The notes: generated by a model not told the origin, from the letters alone. A stretch of 64,000 nt of DNA from Lacinutrix algicola (GCF_001418085.1 NZ_LIQH01000024.1:1-64000); one strand, 5' to 3'. Positions 34,840 through 43,987 are shown, numbered from the stretch's first letter. Numbers and translations are program-made.

Positions 34840-36915
34840 TTAAAAGTCTAATGGATCGTTAGGATCTGTACCATTTGTAGCTTCACTACAATCGTCTACG
34901 CCATCTCCATCTGTGTCTGGATCATTTGGACCTGTAATATTCCCATTAGGATTACACGTTGTTTCTGTAAAATCATCACCAGACAATTCCTCACAATTAA
35001 ACAAACCATCTCCATCACTATCTTCGAAACCTAAAGCAGTAATAACTCCAATTATATTTTGTCCTGTATTATCACTTTCTACTCTTACATAAAGTTGTTG
35101 CACTCCAATAACTATTGATGTGTAAGGCATTGATAAGACATTAACTTCACTTTGCGCATCCGTTAAAGTTTCATAATAATTATAAACAAAGTTTGGAAAA
35201 GAACCATCTTCATAGTACAATGAAAAATCGTAGGCATAAACATCAATTACACAGCCTATTTCATAAATATCAGCATCAAACATATTAGAATTGTTATCAA
35301 TATCGTCTAAATAATCTGGTGTTAGATCTCCGTCTGTATCATCATTCATTGGATTACCATCATTATTAGCATCTTCATCTGCTGTATTTATTCCATCTCC
35401 ATCATCGTCTTCATCTTGGTAATTTGGAATCCCATCATTATCGGTATCATCATCATCTAAGTTATTATTTCCGTTTACATCTTCATCAATATCAAAAATA
35501 CCATCAGCATCTGTATCTACTAAATCAACACAAGACATTTCTGTGCCTAAATCTGTAGTTGGCGCTGTAAAACTCCCATTAAAAACATCTGTAGACTGAC
35601 TATTAGTAACGTCTATTACTTGTGCAGAATACGAAGTATCTGAAGCACAATAATCTATTACAACAGTAATTTCTCCATCTGTAATTGGAATTATTTGCGA
35701 TTGGCTATTATATACTAATTGAAGGTATCCATTAGTAATAGCATCTCCATTACAATCGTTAAAAGTTGCTATAAAGTTTGTTGTTAAAGCACTTCCACTT
35801 TGTGCGGTTACCGATATGTTTTGGTCATCAGAATAGGAACCTAAAGCCATAGAGAACTCGTTATCTAAACATCCAAAATCTGGAACCGTTAACGTTAAAG
35901 TTTCATTTGCAGGCGCTAAACCACAAACCAATCCATCATTGTTTGTATACCCAGAAGTAGTAGAACTCCAACCAGTGGCATCTCTTTCTATTTGTACTAA
36001 AATATTAGGAATAGGATTGTTATTTTGATCTACTATTGTAACACAAAAATCGATAGTTTCAAAAGGTGCATCGCAATTCCAGAAACTAAAATGAGAAACC
36101 TCTCCTTCGTATTTACCATTAACTAAGGTTGCAGAACCTTCTTGTTTCCAATATCCATTATCTTCATCAAAATACCAAAGCGGTATTGTTGCAGGAGGAC
36201 TAACAATACTAGTAGCAACAGGAACTCTTATAATAGCAGGTTCTCCTGGAGCAATGTTTAACTCCTCTCCTCCATCTCCTCTTAACTCCACAGCAATCAT
36301 TCCATAAGATTCTAAAACTCTAAGTTCTCCATCTATAGTTTCTGCTGTTAAGTTTCCAGGCATCATTTCTATAAAATACTCATTATCTACACTTAATGAT
36401 TTCATTATAATATCTACATTGCCTTGATAAGCTCCTCCAAATTGATTTGTAAACTGCCCTGGAAAATCTACTTCTACACCATCTGGCAAAGCTATAGTTA
36501 ATGGTTGACCTGCAATTATTGTTGCTATAGGATCTAAATTTAACAACATTATTTTAACTTGATTAATACCACTTGTTGGTACTATAGCTCGCGAACTCGT
36601 AATAAAACCAGTCTTACTTACTTTTATGTCGGCAAACTTACTATAAACTGTTGCGCTAATTATTGAAAATACACCGTTAGCATCTGTTATAGCAAAAGTA
36701 GAACCAATATTAATAGTTGCTCCTGCTATTGGATTATTTTCTTCGTTTACAACTGTACCTACAAAACGGGCTTGAATGGCATCTCCAAAATTTTGCAAAA
36801 AAGGATTCGTTTCGCCTGCTTCAGAGCTTTCATTTATAGGTATATTATTGTCATTCTGGCAAGCGGTAAACGCAAACAAAAATGCTAATAGCAATACATT
36901 CTTTATTGATTTCAT
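34840..36915 (-). CDS. Lipoprotein with carboxypeptidase-regulatory domains and calcium repeats
   Basis: A 691-residue surface lipoprotein (Cys19 in LFAFTACQND). A CarboxypepD_reg-like domain occupies about 50-130 (VGTVVNEENNPIAGATINIG), followed by a ZU5-like beta region, a second such domain near 290-340, and acidic thrombospondin type 3 repeats at about 465-545 (DTDADGIFDIDEDVNGNNN and DTDNDGIPNYQDEDDDGDG). A last calcium repeat, DPDTDGDGVDDCSEATNGTD, is at the C-terminus. These repeats bind calcium and stiffen surface proteins. There is no type 9 secretion tail. It is probably a surface adhesin-like or scaffold protein; a specific function cannot be given. Confidence 0.8.
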   Translation of the reverse strand: MKSIKNVLLLAFLFAFTACQNDNNIPINESSEAGETNPFLQNFGDAIQARFVGTVVNEENNPIAGATINIGSTFAITDANGVFSIISATVYSKFADIKVSKTGFITSSRAIVPTSGINQVKIMLLNLDPIATIIAGQPLTIALPDGVEVDFPGQFTNQFGGAYQGNVDIIMKSLSVDNEYFIEMMPGNLTAETIDGELRVLESYGMIAVELRGDGGEELNIAPGEPAIIRVPVATSIVSPPATIPLWYFDEDNGYWKQEGSATLVNGKYEGEVSHFSFWNCDAPFETIDFCVTIVDQNNNPIPNILVQIERDATGWSSTTSGYTNNDGLVCGLAPANETLTLTVPDFGCLDNEFSMALGSYSDDQNISVTAQSGSALTTNFIATFNDCNGDAITNGYLQLVYNSQSQIIPITDGEITVVIDYCASDTSYSAQVIDVTNSQSTDVFNGSFTAPTTDLGTEMSCVDLVDTDADGIFDIDEDVNGNNNLDDDDTDNDGIPNYQDEDDDGDGINTADEDANNDGNPMNDDTDGDLTPDYLDDIDNNSNMFDADIYEIGCVIDVYAYDFSLYYEDGSFPNFVYNYYETLTDAQSEVNVLSMPYTSIVIGVQQLYVRVESDNTGQNIIGVITALGFEDSDGDGLFNCEELSGDDFTETTCNPNGNITGPNDPDTDGDGVDDCSEATNGTDPNDPLDF

Positions 36916-37007
36916 AATCTATTTTTTATCTTTATAAATATAACAACTAGTCTCTAATAAGTCCTAATCTTAAATGTTATTTGTTATGAATACTTTACTA
37001 CGCTGTA

Positions 37008-37844
37008 TTATACACTTTTTTTAATTAGTGATACATCATTCTCAAAATCTGCAACACTTGAAGTTTTCTCTCTGTTTTTTTCTTGAATTTTTCTAACAAT
37101 TTTGGTTGTTCTATTTCTAGTTAAAAAACGAGGTAAGTTTGCTAAAAACTTATTAAAATTCCCTGGAACTGCAACTACTTTTCCTTTTAACATTGCTTTA
37201 TAACCATAAGCAGCAACTGCTTTTGGACAAGCCATATTAAAACTTATTTTATTCTCTGAAGAAGCACTAGAAACTACTTCTTGAAAACATGTTTTAGTTG
37301 GTCCAGGACATAAAACAGTAACTGAAACTCCTGTACCTTTAAGTTCGTTTGCTATAGCTTCGGAAAAAGAAAGCAAATACGATTTTGAGGCATAATATAA
37401 AGCCATCATTGGTCCTGGCTGAAATGCTGCTAAAGAAGAGACGTTTAATATTTTTCCATGATCTCTATCCTTCATTCCTTGCAAAACAAGCTTTGTTAGA
37501 TGTGTAATAGTTATAATATGCAAATTTAACATTGCAGATTCCTGCTCCCAATTATTATCTACAAAAGAACCATAGATACCAAAACCTGCACAATTAACTA
37601 AAACATCTATTTCTACGTTTTTAAAGGTATTAAAAACAATTTGAGCACTATTACTTTTGCTTAAATCTACAGCCATAACTTCTACATTACAGCTGGTTGT
37701 TTTTTGTAATTGGTTTTTAATGTCTTCTAGTTTTACCTCATCTATATCTATTAAAACTAAATTGTAGTTATCTTTTACTAACAACAACATTAACTCGTAT
37801 CCTAATCCTGATGCTGCTCCTGTTACTACCGCTGTTTGGTGCAT
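37008..37844 (-). CDS. Short-chain dehydrogenase/reductase
   Basis: A 278-residue classical SDR. The cofactor loop is VTGAASGLGYEL (6-17), Asp near VMAVDLSKS suggests adenine-ring contact, NVSSLAAF holds the catalytic Ser, and YYASKSYLL (about 155-163) the Tyr-x3-Lys. The tail (VPGNFNKFLANLPRFL) is typical of the membrane-associated YqjQ/DltE-like group. The substrate is unknown. It follows the NAD-dependent oxidoreductase gene after 19 bp, so the two are probably co-transcribed. Confidence 0.85.
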   Translation of the reverse strand: MHQTAVVTGAASGLGYELMLLLVKDNYNLVLIDIDEVKLEDIKNQLQKTTSCNVEVMAVDLSKSNSAQIVFNTFKNVEIDVLVNCAGFGIYGSFVDNNWEQESAMLNLHIITITHLTKLVLQGMKDRDHGKILNVSSLAAFQPGPMMALYYASKSYLLSFSEAIANELKGTGVSVTVLCPGPTKTCFQEVVSSASSENKISFNMACPKAVAAYGYKAMLKGKVVAVPGNFNKFLANLPRFLTRNRTTKIVRKIQEKNREKTSSVADFENDVSLIKKSV

Positions 37845-37863
37845 GTATTTGTTTTTGTACTAT

Positions 37864-39072
37864 TTATTTTTCTCCGTCTACGTAATCTTGTAAATATGTA
37901 AATCGCGGTGTTAATTTACTATCGCTTGTTGTTATTTTAGCTCGTTTTAAAATTTCGTTCTTATCGTTATTAAAAAACGATGGTATTACATGTTTTAAAA
38001 ACATTTCTCCAAAACCTTCACTAGCATCTTTTGGTAACTCGCAAGGTAAATTATCTACAGCCATAACTGTAATGGCATCTTTTGCGTTAAAGGCTACTTC
38101 TTTTTCTGTTTCCACATGGTAACCATAAAACGGATCTGCAATTGTAGATGCTTTTAATGTTGATGCTACTGGTCCATCGACATCGCAAGAAATATCTGCT
38201 ACCAAATTAATTTTAAAATCTGGAGATTTTGCGTCTTCTCTTGTAAAAAGATAAGGTGCATTGTTTCCGTAAAAATGTCCTGCTATAAAGAAATTGGTTT
38301 CTTTTGCGTATGGCATAAAGTTACTTACGTATCCTGTTGGGTCTTTATAGAATTCCCACTTGTCTCCTACTTTACCATCTGCTCGTTTTGCATATTCCAT
38401 TACATCGGCCATTACATAAACGGGCTCTGTAAATTCTGTTGTTAAATATAACGCATCACTAACTTCTTTTATTTTTAAATGGTCTAAAATCTCTTTTGCT
38501 CCTAATGCTACTTTTCCGGTTCCTGTAAGTAGTATTTTAATGTTTGGAAGAGTTATTTTATCTAATTCGGCTTTAACGGCCTCTAAATCTGCTAGTGTTT
38601 CTACTTTAGGCAAATTAAACAAACCGTCTCTTAAGCCTAAAGCTCTAAAACCGTTATATGCGCCAACTAATCCTGCATAGCGACCAAAACCAATTAATCG
38701 TCCTCCATTTTGTTTTACAATGGTTTCATGATCGTACATTTCTATGTTTCTTTCTAGCATTGCTAAAAGTAACTTACGATTGTAAGGTTGCTTTTTTATG
38801 GTATGCGAAAAGTAAAAGTATTTTTTATTTGGTATTAAGTTTTCTATTGGCACTTCTTTTACGCCTATCATAACATCGCAATCGGACACGTTGTCTGTTA
38901 CCTCAAAACCTAGTGCTTGGTAGGCCTCATCTGGAAACACACGTATGTCGCTAGACTCAACAACAAACTCTGCTTGTGGGAATTGTGCTCTAGCTTCTGC
39001 CAGTTTTTCTGGTGAGAATACCACGCGTCTGTCTGGTGGGTTTTTACGTTCTTTTATTATGGCGAATTTCAT
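37864..39072 (-). CDS. NAD(P)-dependent oxidoreductase, alanine/saccharopine dehydrogenase-like
   Basis: A 402-residue protein of the AlaDH/PNT-saccharopine (Lys1-like) group. The N-terminal domain begins MKFAIIKERKNPPDRRVVFS (substrate-binding Arg/Lys), YFYFSHTIKKQPYN follows, and the nucleotide-binding loop is ILLTGTGKVALGAKEIL (about 183-199). The C-terminal part has VADISCDVDGPVAST, matching saccharopine dehydrogenase (lysine-forming)-like proteins. I chose the ATG at 39072, where the family's N-terminus begins; a 20-codon upstream extension has no homologous look. The reaction in Bacteroidota is not settled. Confidence 0.8.
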   Translation of the reverse strand: MKFAIIKERKNPPDRRVVFSPEKLAEARAQFPQAEFVVESSDIRVFPDEAYQALGFEVTDNVSDCDVMIGVKEVPIENLIPNKKYFYFSHTIKKQPYNRKLLLAMLERNIEMYDHETIVKQNGGRLIGFGRYAGLVGAYNGFRALGLRDGLFNLPKVETLADLEAVKAELDKITLPNIKILLTGTGKVALGAKEILDHLKIKEVSDALYLTTEFTEPVYVMADVMEYAKRADGKVGDKWEFYKDPTGYVSNFMPYAKETNFFIAGHFYGNNAPYLFTREDAKSPDFKINLVADISCDVDGPVASTLKASTIADPFYGYHVETEKEVAFNAKDAITVMAVDNLPCELPKDASEGFGEMFLKHVIPSFFNNDKNEILKRAKITTSDSKLTPRFTYLQDYVDGEK

Positions 39073-39184
39073 ATATAATTGTGATTGGAATAATTTTTGC
39101 ACTAAAATAGTAGTAAAAGTAGGCTTATACAAACTTTCTTAATAACTTTGCATTCTTTACTTGATGCTTTTAAGGTTTTGAGTA

Positions 39185-39280
39185 AGTGCGTTAAGGATTG
39201 AAGTGGCATCCTTTTGCTTTTGCAAAAGATATAACGGAAAGCCTGACTCTACGTAGCTTTTGCGAAGTAGAGTAACGCCA
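39185..39280. repeat. Structured two-hairpin element upstream of tmRNA
   Basis: A 95-bp non-coding element with GGATTGAAGTGGCATCC, a hairpin CTTTTGC/GCAAAAG (39211-39228), the core ATAACGGAAAGCCTGAC, a second hairpin CTCTAC/GTAGAG (39247-39272) and AACGCC at its end. I recall similar GATTGAAG..GGAAAGCC..AACGCC sequences as recurrent in flavobacterial intergenic regions, but this is from memory. It lies between the oxidoreductase gene and tmRNA, which diverge from it. Confidence 0.55.
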
Positions 39281-39296
39281 AGATAATTTAATATTT

Positions 39297-39688
39297 GGGG
39301 TCGACTGGTTTTGACAGCGAGATTAATTAAATTGTAAGCACGTCGTGTAATGGCATTGAAACACGTTAAAGACTAGACCAAATTTTAATCGGCGAGAATA
39401 ACTACGCTTTAGCTGCCTAATCTGAATTATAGTAAGATTAAGCCTCGGTACACAAGGTGTACGAGCTTTATGTCTCCGGAAAGCCTTGATTGACGGCGTT
39501 CCAGATGAGACATCGAAAATGTCAATATAGATTAGGCAGTGCTTTGTTGCCTTTTTGAAACTAAAGAAGATAAGTTAAAAGTGGATTGTCTTTAATCAGC
39601 TTTTAATCGAAAACCTAAGAAAAGAATAAGCGTGTAGAAAGCCTTTTGGTTACTTGTTTGGACGAGAGTTCGATTCTCTCCGACTCCA
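39297..39688 (+). ncRNA. ssrA: Transfer-messenger RNA (tmRNA)
   Basis: One-piece tmRNA, which rescues stalled ribosomes and tags the unfinished peptide. The 5' end GGGGTCGACTGG pairs with 3' CGACTCC to give a 7-bp acceptor stem, with discriminator A at 39688; the CCA end is only partly encoded (ACA) and is presumably added. The T-arm is GAGTTCGATTCTC (about 39665-39678). The tag frame runs from GGC at 39391 to TAA at 39420 and encodes GENNYALAA after the resume Ala. Pseudoknot-forming segments lie between. A terminator follows. Confidence 0.95.
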
Positions 39689-39694
39689 CAATTA

Positions 39695-39737
39695 AAAACC
39701 TCAACTTATTGTTAATCAATTTGTTGAGGTTTTTTTT
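39695..39737 (+). terminator. Intrinsic terminator of tmRNA
   Basis: AAAACCTCAAC and GTTGAGGTTTT form an 11-bp stem with a T-run behind, starting 7 bp after the tmRNA 3' end. Confidence 0.85.
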
Positions 39738-39802
39738 AATTATTATTTAGCCAAAGAGACTAAATTCTTCTTTTTGAATGATTTATTAATCTGTTCACAT
39801 AA

Positions 39803-39940
39803 GAACAAAGACATTTTGAGCAAATTCAAAAACATGCAGGTTATAAATATTATAAAATAACAGTTTTAAATATTCCTGATATATTAAAATACTATGATGC
39901 TGAACTTACATCTATTTTAGAAGGAAAGCTTACGTTATAA
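39803..39940 (+). pseudogene. Possible 3' remnant of a gene
   Basis: A 45-codon frame without a start codon ends with a natural stop: HFEQIQKHAGYKYYKITVLN, then IPDILKYYDAELTSILEGKL. It has coding-like composition and ends in an amphipathic pattern, but nothing upstream continues it. I cannot name its family. It may be the end of a gene lost by deletion after tmRNA, a common integration and deletion point. Confidence 0.35.
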
Positions 39941-39970
39941 AAACAATGACTTAATAGAACGACTTCTTCT

Positions 39971-40810
39971 TTACTTTTTTGAACGTTTAGTAACAATATT
40001 AAGCACTAGCCCAGAAACAATTAAACCAATACCTAAAAGACTCCATAATGTATAGTCTTCGCTAAACCATAATGAACCTATTATCATTGTAAAAATCACT
40101 TCTAAATACTTTAGAGGAGCTATTTGATTTGTTTCGCCAAGTTGCATTGCTTTAGTCATGTATAATTGAGCAAAATACCCAAAAGCACCTAAACTAAAAA
40201 AAGTTAACCATTGCATTCCGGTTGGGTTAATCCAATTATTAATAGATAGCACACCGCCTATTAATGCCGAGATAATCATAAAATAATTGACAACTACAAC
40301 AGGATGATCTTGGTTGCCTATTTTTCTAATAGTTATATAAACCAATCCTGCAAACACGGCAGATATTAAAGCAAAAACAACACCTTCGATTTGTAACTCG
40401 TTATCCAGTCCTTTTAAAACTAAAACACCTGAAAAGGCAAGAGCAAAAAAGAGCCACTGTATTAATTTAATTTTTTCTTTGAGGAAGAGTACAGCAAATA
40501 ATGCTGCAAAAACAGGTGCTATATACCTAAGAGAGACTGCGGTTCCCATAGCTATATATTTTAAAGAAAAGAAAAACAACATCATGGATGCTAGTCCGAA
40601 AATACTACGCAATACCAATAGTCCTTTTTGATTTCCTTTTAATGAAATTTTGTTTTTTAATAAAAACGGAAGTGTAAAAAACAGAGATCCTATAGATCTA
40701 AAGAATACAATTTGATAGACACTAAAATTATGTAATGATTTTACAAGTACATTTAAAAAGGTAAATGCAACTGCACTTAAAACCATAAACAAAATTGCCT
40801 TTTTAAGCAT
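39971..40810 (-). CDS. DMT-family (EamA) transporter
   Basis: A 279-residue protein with ten predicted membrane helices forming two EamA halves. Blocks typical of the family are FFRSIGSLFFTLPFLL, SLRYIAPVFAALFAVLFLKE (end of the first half) and NQIAPLKYLEVIFTMIIGSL with GLIVSGLVLNIV near the end. DMT transporters export or import small metabolites; the substrate cannot be read from the sequence. It lies downstream of the alginate regulator gene on the same strand with 28 bp between them, but nothing ties it to alginate. Confidence 0.85.
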   Translation of the reverse strand: MLKKAILFMVLSAVAFTFLNVLVKSLHNFSVYQIVFFRSIGSLFFTLPFLLKNKISLKGNQKGLLVLRSIFGLASMMLFFFSLKYIAMGTAVSLRYIAPVFAALFAVLFLKEKIKLIQWLFFALAFSGVLVLKGLDNELQIEGVVFALISAVFAGLVYITIRKIGNQDHPVVVVNYFMIISALIGGVLSINNWINPTGMQWLTFFSLGAFGYFAQLYMTKAMQLGETNQIAPLKYLEVIFTMIIGSLWFSEDYTLWSLLGIGLIVSGLVLNIVTKRSKK

Positions 40811-40838
40811 TTAAGTAGGTATTAGTTTATTAGGCAAA

Positions 40839-41357
40839 TTACGCGATATTTTTTAACAAGGCATTAAAACTATTAATACAATATTTTTCTAATTGTTCTT
40901 GAGATTGGTTTTCTGTTATTTTAATAAACTCAATGGGATGGTTATAGTTTTCTATTAGAGGCTCCGTTTTAGATAATAAAATAACGCCATCCACACTACC
41001 ATCGTTACTATTCTCAATACATTCTTTTTCTTTAGAAGGAGATTCAAGAGATTGAAAAAGCACAATTTTATAACCATTACTGTATGCTAGCTTTTCTAAG
41101 TTAAACAAAAACCAACTGTAAAGGCTATTGTTAACTTGTGGTATTATTACAGCTACTGCTTGCGTTTTTTTCTTTCTTAAACCTACGGCATAAGTATTAG
41201 GTCTATAATTATTTGCTTTAGCAATATCCTTAATTAATTTCCTTGTATCACTACTAATATCAAGTTTATTATTTAACGCTTTAGAAACAGTTGACACCGA
41301 AAAACCGGATATACGAGACAATTGTTTTAATGTCATTATAGAAACTAAATCTTTCAT
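40839..41357 (-). CDS. Short LacI-type regulator lacking most of its sugar-binding domain
   Basis: A 172-residue protein; LacI-family regulators usually have about 340. The N-terminal helix-turn-helix is intact (TLKQLSRISGFSVSTVSKAL, 9-28), as are the hinge (NNYRPNTYAVGLRKKKTQ) and the start of the periplasmic-binding domain (AVAVIIPQVNNSLYSWFLFN). The rest stops after GVILLSKTEPLIE and a short tail. The frame ends in a natural stop and no continuation is visible downstream, so it may be a functional short form. Its start overlaps the aldolase stop by 4 bp. It may bind the LacI-like boxes upstream of both SusC genes (inference). Confidence 0.75.
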   Translation of the reverse strand: MKDLVSIMTLKQLSRISGFSVSTVSKALNNKLDISSDTRKLIKDIAKANNYRPNTYAVGLRKKKTQAVAVIIPQVNNSLYSWFLFNLEKLAYSNGYKIVLFQSLESPSKEKECIENSNDGSVDGVILLSKTEPLIENYNHPIEFIKITENQSQEQLEKYCINSFNALLKNIA

Positions 41358-42022
41358 GACCTAAGGTCTTTAATTATTTCAATAGCTTCGTTTGTAAGTG
41401 ATTCGATAGCACTAAAATCAAATTTCCCTTCTGTATTCTTTTTTATTAGTTTTGAACCAATACCAACGCAAGTAACTCCGGCAGAAAACCAGCCTTCTAA
41501 ATTTTCTTTAGTTGGCGAAACACCTCCTGTAGGCATAATACTTGTCCAAGGTTGAGGTCCTTTTATTGCTTTAATAAAATCTGGTCCATAAATACCTCCT
41601 GGAAATAACTTCACAATTTCGCAGCCTAATTCTTCGGCTCTAGCAATTTCTGTAAGCGATCCACAACCTGGCGACCATAGTACTTTTCTACGGTTACAAA
41701 CTATTGCAATATCTTCTCTAAAAACAGGTGTTACTATAAAGTTTGCTCCCAAAGCCATATATAACGAAGCAGAAGCTGCATCTGTTACAGAACCAACACC
41801 TAGAATCATACCAGGTAATTCTTTTAAAGCATACGTATTAAGAGCACCAAATATTTCATGTGCAAAATCTCCTCGAGCAGTAAATTCCATTAACCTTGCT
41901 CCACCAGCATAACAAGCCTTTAAAACTTGCTTACAATTATCTATATCACTATCGTAAAACAAAGGAACTAAACCCGTTTCTTGCATTACATTTGCTACTT
42001 CTATTCTTGAATATTTTGCCAT
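41354..42022 (-). CDS. eda: 2-keto-3-deoxy-6-phosphogluconate (KDPG) aldolase
   Basis: A 222-residue class I aldolase that splits KDPG into pyruvate and glyceraldehyde-3-phosphate, the last step of alginate monomer breakdown. The catalytic Glu46 lies in LMEFTARGD, the Schiff-base Lys138 in GCEIVKLFPGG, and the phosphate loop is MPTGGVSPTKENLEGW (about 169-184). It directly follows kdgK (12 bp) and overlaps the LacI-like gene by 4 bp. Some members also act on 4-hydroxy-2-oxoglutarate. Confidence 0.92.
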   Translation of the reverse strand: MAKYSRIEVANVMQETGLVPLFYDSDIDNCKQVLKACYAGGARLMEFTARGDFAHEIFGALNTYALKELPGMILGVGSVTDAASASLYMALGANFIVTPVFREDIAIVCNRRKVLWSPGCGSLTEIARAEELGCEIVKLFPGGIYGPDFIKAIKGPQPWTSIMPTGGVSPTKENLEGWFSAGVTCVGIGSKLIKKNTEGKFDFSAIESLTNEAIEIIKDLRS

Positions 42023-42033
42023 TTTACTTTTAT

Positions 42034-43056
42034 TTATCTTGAAACTTTTCCTGAAGAATCTCCACTTAATAATTTTTCTATATCATCTAGTGTAATTAAA
42101 TTACAATCACCCGAAATAGTATGTTTTAAACAACAAGCAGCTACAGCTATATTTAAAGCCTTCTGCTTATTGGTTGCATGATTTATTAGTCCGTAAATTA
42201 AACCGCCCATAAAGGCATCTCCACTACCTACTCTATCTACAACAGGAGTTACTTCTTTAACATCTGCATTGTATATACTTTTACCATCATACAAAACACC
42301 ACCAATACGCTGGTGCGAAGCACTTACTGAATACCTTAATGTTGTTGCAACTGTCTCTAAATTAGGACATAATTTAAAAAGCTGATCGTATAAAAAAGGT
42401 AAAGACTTCTCGTCTTGATAATTAGGGTTTACCTTATCTTTTCCTAACATAAAAAAAGCAGTATCAATATCTCCTAAAATAATATTACTGTACTTTAATA
42501 GCTCTGGCATTACCTCTTTAGGCTCTTTACCATATTGCCATAATTTAGATCTATAATTTAAATCTGAAGAAATAGTAATTCCTAATTTATGAGCCACTTT
42601 TAAAGCTTCTAAACACTCTTGTGCAGCAGACTCTGATATAGCTGGAGTAATACCACTCCAATGAAACCAAGTTGCCTCTTTTAAAACAGATTCCCAATCT
42701 ATAGCTCCTTTTGTAATAGTGGCCATAGAACTATTAGCTCTATCGTAAACCACGTTACTACCTCTTGTACCAGCACCAGTTTCTAGATAATATATACCTA
42801 ATCGATCTCCGCCATAAATAACATTTTTGGACTCTACATTATGTCTACGCATCTCTTTTAATGCACAAGCTCCAATCTCATTTTCAGGTAATCTGGTAAC
42901 AAATTCTGCAGGAATACCATAATTAGCAAGGGATACTGCTACATTAAATTCTCCACCACCATAAGAAGCAGCAAACGTTTTTGCTTGAGAAAATCTTAAA
43001 TGACGCTCTGTAGAGAGTCTTAACATAATTTCACCAAATGTGACAACTTTACTCAT
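42034..43056 (-). CDS. kdgK: 2-keto-3-deoxygluconate (KDG) kinase
   Basis: A 340-residue PfkB-family sugar kinase. It phosphorylates KDG to KDPG between the DEH reductase and the aldolase. Visible are the N-terminal VTFGEIMLRLS and YGGGEFNVAVSLANYG (sugar-binding Gly-Gly), and the C-terminal anion hole and catalytic Asp in VVDRVGSGDAFMGGLIYGL (about 268-286). It starts the downstream group kdgK-eda-lacI, separated from the reductase gene by a hairpin. Confidence 0.92.
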   Translation of the reverse strand: MSKVVTFGEIMLRLSTERHLRFSQAKTFAASYGGGEFNVAVSLANYGIPAEFVTRLPENEIGACALKEMRRHNVESKNVIYGGDRLGIYYLETGAGTRGSNVVYDRANSSMATITKGAIDWESVLKEATWFHWSGITPAISESAAQECLEALKVAHKLGITISSDLNYRSKLWQYGKEPKEVMPELLKYSNIILGDIDTAFFMLGKDKVNPNYQDEKSLPFLYDQLFKLCPNLETVATTLRYSVSASHQRIGGVLYDGKSIYNADVKEVTPVVDRVGSGDAFMGGLIYGLINHATNKQKALNIAVAACCLKHTISGDCNLITLDDIEKLLSGDSSGKVSR

Positions 43057-43089
43057 TTCTTGAATTTAATTTATTTACATTTAAAAATA

Positions 43090-43124
43090 AAGCCAAATAG
43101 ATTTATAATAAAACTATTTGGCTT
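43090..43124 (-). terminator. Hairpin between the SDR and kdgK genes
   Basis: AAGCCAAATAG and CTATTTGGCTT form an 11-bp stem with a 13-nt loop, followed on the minus strand by a T-rich run. It lies between the DEH reductase stop and the kdgK start. It may end part of the transcripts or set mRNA levels of the two gene groups. Confidence 0.65.
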
Positions 43125-43142
43125 CCAACTAAAACTTAGGTC

Positions 43143-43907
43143 TTAGATACCTAATGCTTGACCTCCACCAATTTGAATAGTTTCGGCAGTAATAAATGAT
43201 GCATCTTTACTTGCTAAGAAAGAAACAACTCCAGCAACATCTTCTGGCTGACCTAATCTTCCTAACATAATATTGTTTGCCCATGAAGCGAAAACCTCTG
43301 GTTTTGTAGCTTTAATTTGAGCGTGAAATGGAGTATCTATTGTACCTGGAGACACTGCATTTACTCTAATTCCATATTCAGCTAAATCTTTAGCAAACGC
43401 TCTTGTAATTGCGTGAACTCCAGCTTTAGATGTACCATAGATTCCTGCACCAGGTCCACCTGCTGTCCATCCTGCATTAGACGTATAGTTAATAATTGAT
43501 GGGTGTTCTCCGTTCTTTAAAAAAGGTATTGCTGCTCTAGAAGCAAAAAATACAGAATCTAAATTTAAAGCCATTACTTTTCTATAAAACTCAGTAGTCA
43601 TTTCTTCGAATCTAGATCTCCCACCTAGTCCACCTGCATTATTTACTAATACATCGATTCTACCGTACTTATTTCCTATTGCCTGGATATTAGAAGTTAC
43701 CGCTTCTTCACTTGTAACGTCGAAACCATAATACTCAGCAGTAATTCCTTCATCAGTAAGCATTTTTAGTTTTTCGGCTCCAGCCTCATTATCAATACCG
43801 TTTAAAATTACCGTGTATCCATCTTTTCCTAATCGTTTTGCTACTTCAAAACCAATTCCTCCCGTTGCTCCAGTTACTATTGCAACTTTTCCACTATTTT
43901 TACTCAT
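43143..43907 (-). CDS. SDR-family DEH reductase
   Basis: A 254-residue short-chain dehydrogenase. The cofactor loop is VTGATGGIGFEV (11-22), NNAG follows at about 89-92, and the catalytic residues are Ser143, Tyr157 and Lys161 (YTSNAGW; YGTSKAG). Within alginate loci this gene reduces 4-deoxy-L-erythro-5-hexoseulose uronate (DEH) to 2-keto-3-deoxygluconate. The assignment rests on context: it lies between the uronate transporter and kdgK. NADH versus NADPH preference cannot be read with certainty; Asn-Gly-Ile-Asp after strand 2 fits NADH. Confidence 0.85.
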   Translation of the reverse strand: MSKNSGKVAIVTGATGGIGFEVAKRLGKDGYTVILNGIDNEAGAEKLKMLTDEGITAEYYGFDVTSEEAVTSNIQAIGNKYGRIDVLVNNAGGLGGRSRFEEMTTEFYRKVMALNLDSVFFASRAAIPFLKNGEHPSIINYTSNAGWTAGGPGAGIYGTSKAGVHAITRAFAKDLAEYGIRVNAVSPGTIDTPFHAQIKATKPEVFASWANNIMLGRLGQPEDVAGVVSFLASKDASFITAETIQIGGGQALGI

Positions 43908-43987
43908 CTTTCTAATATTAATTTTATTTATTGTAATATTTTATATTCTAATTTTCTTAATTCTTGCTTTAAACTTAATAGATTTAC

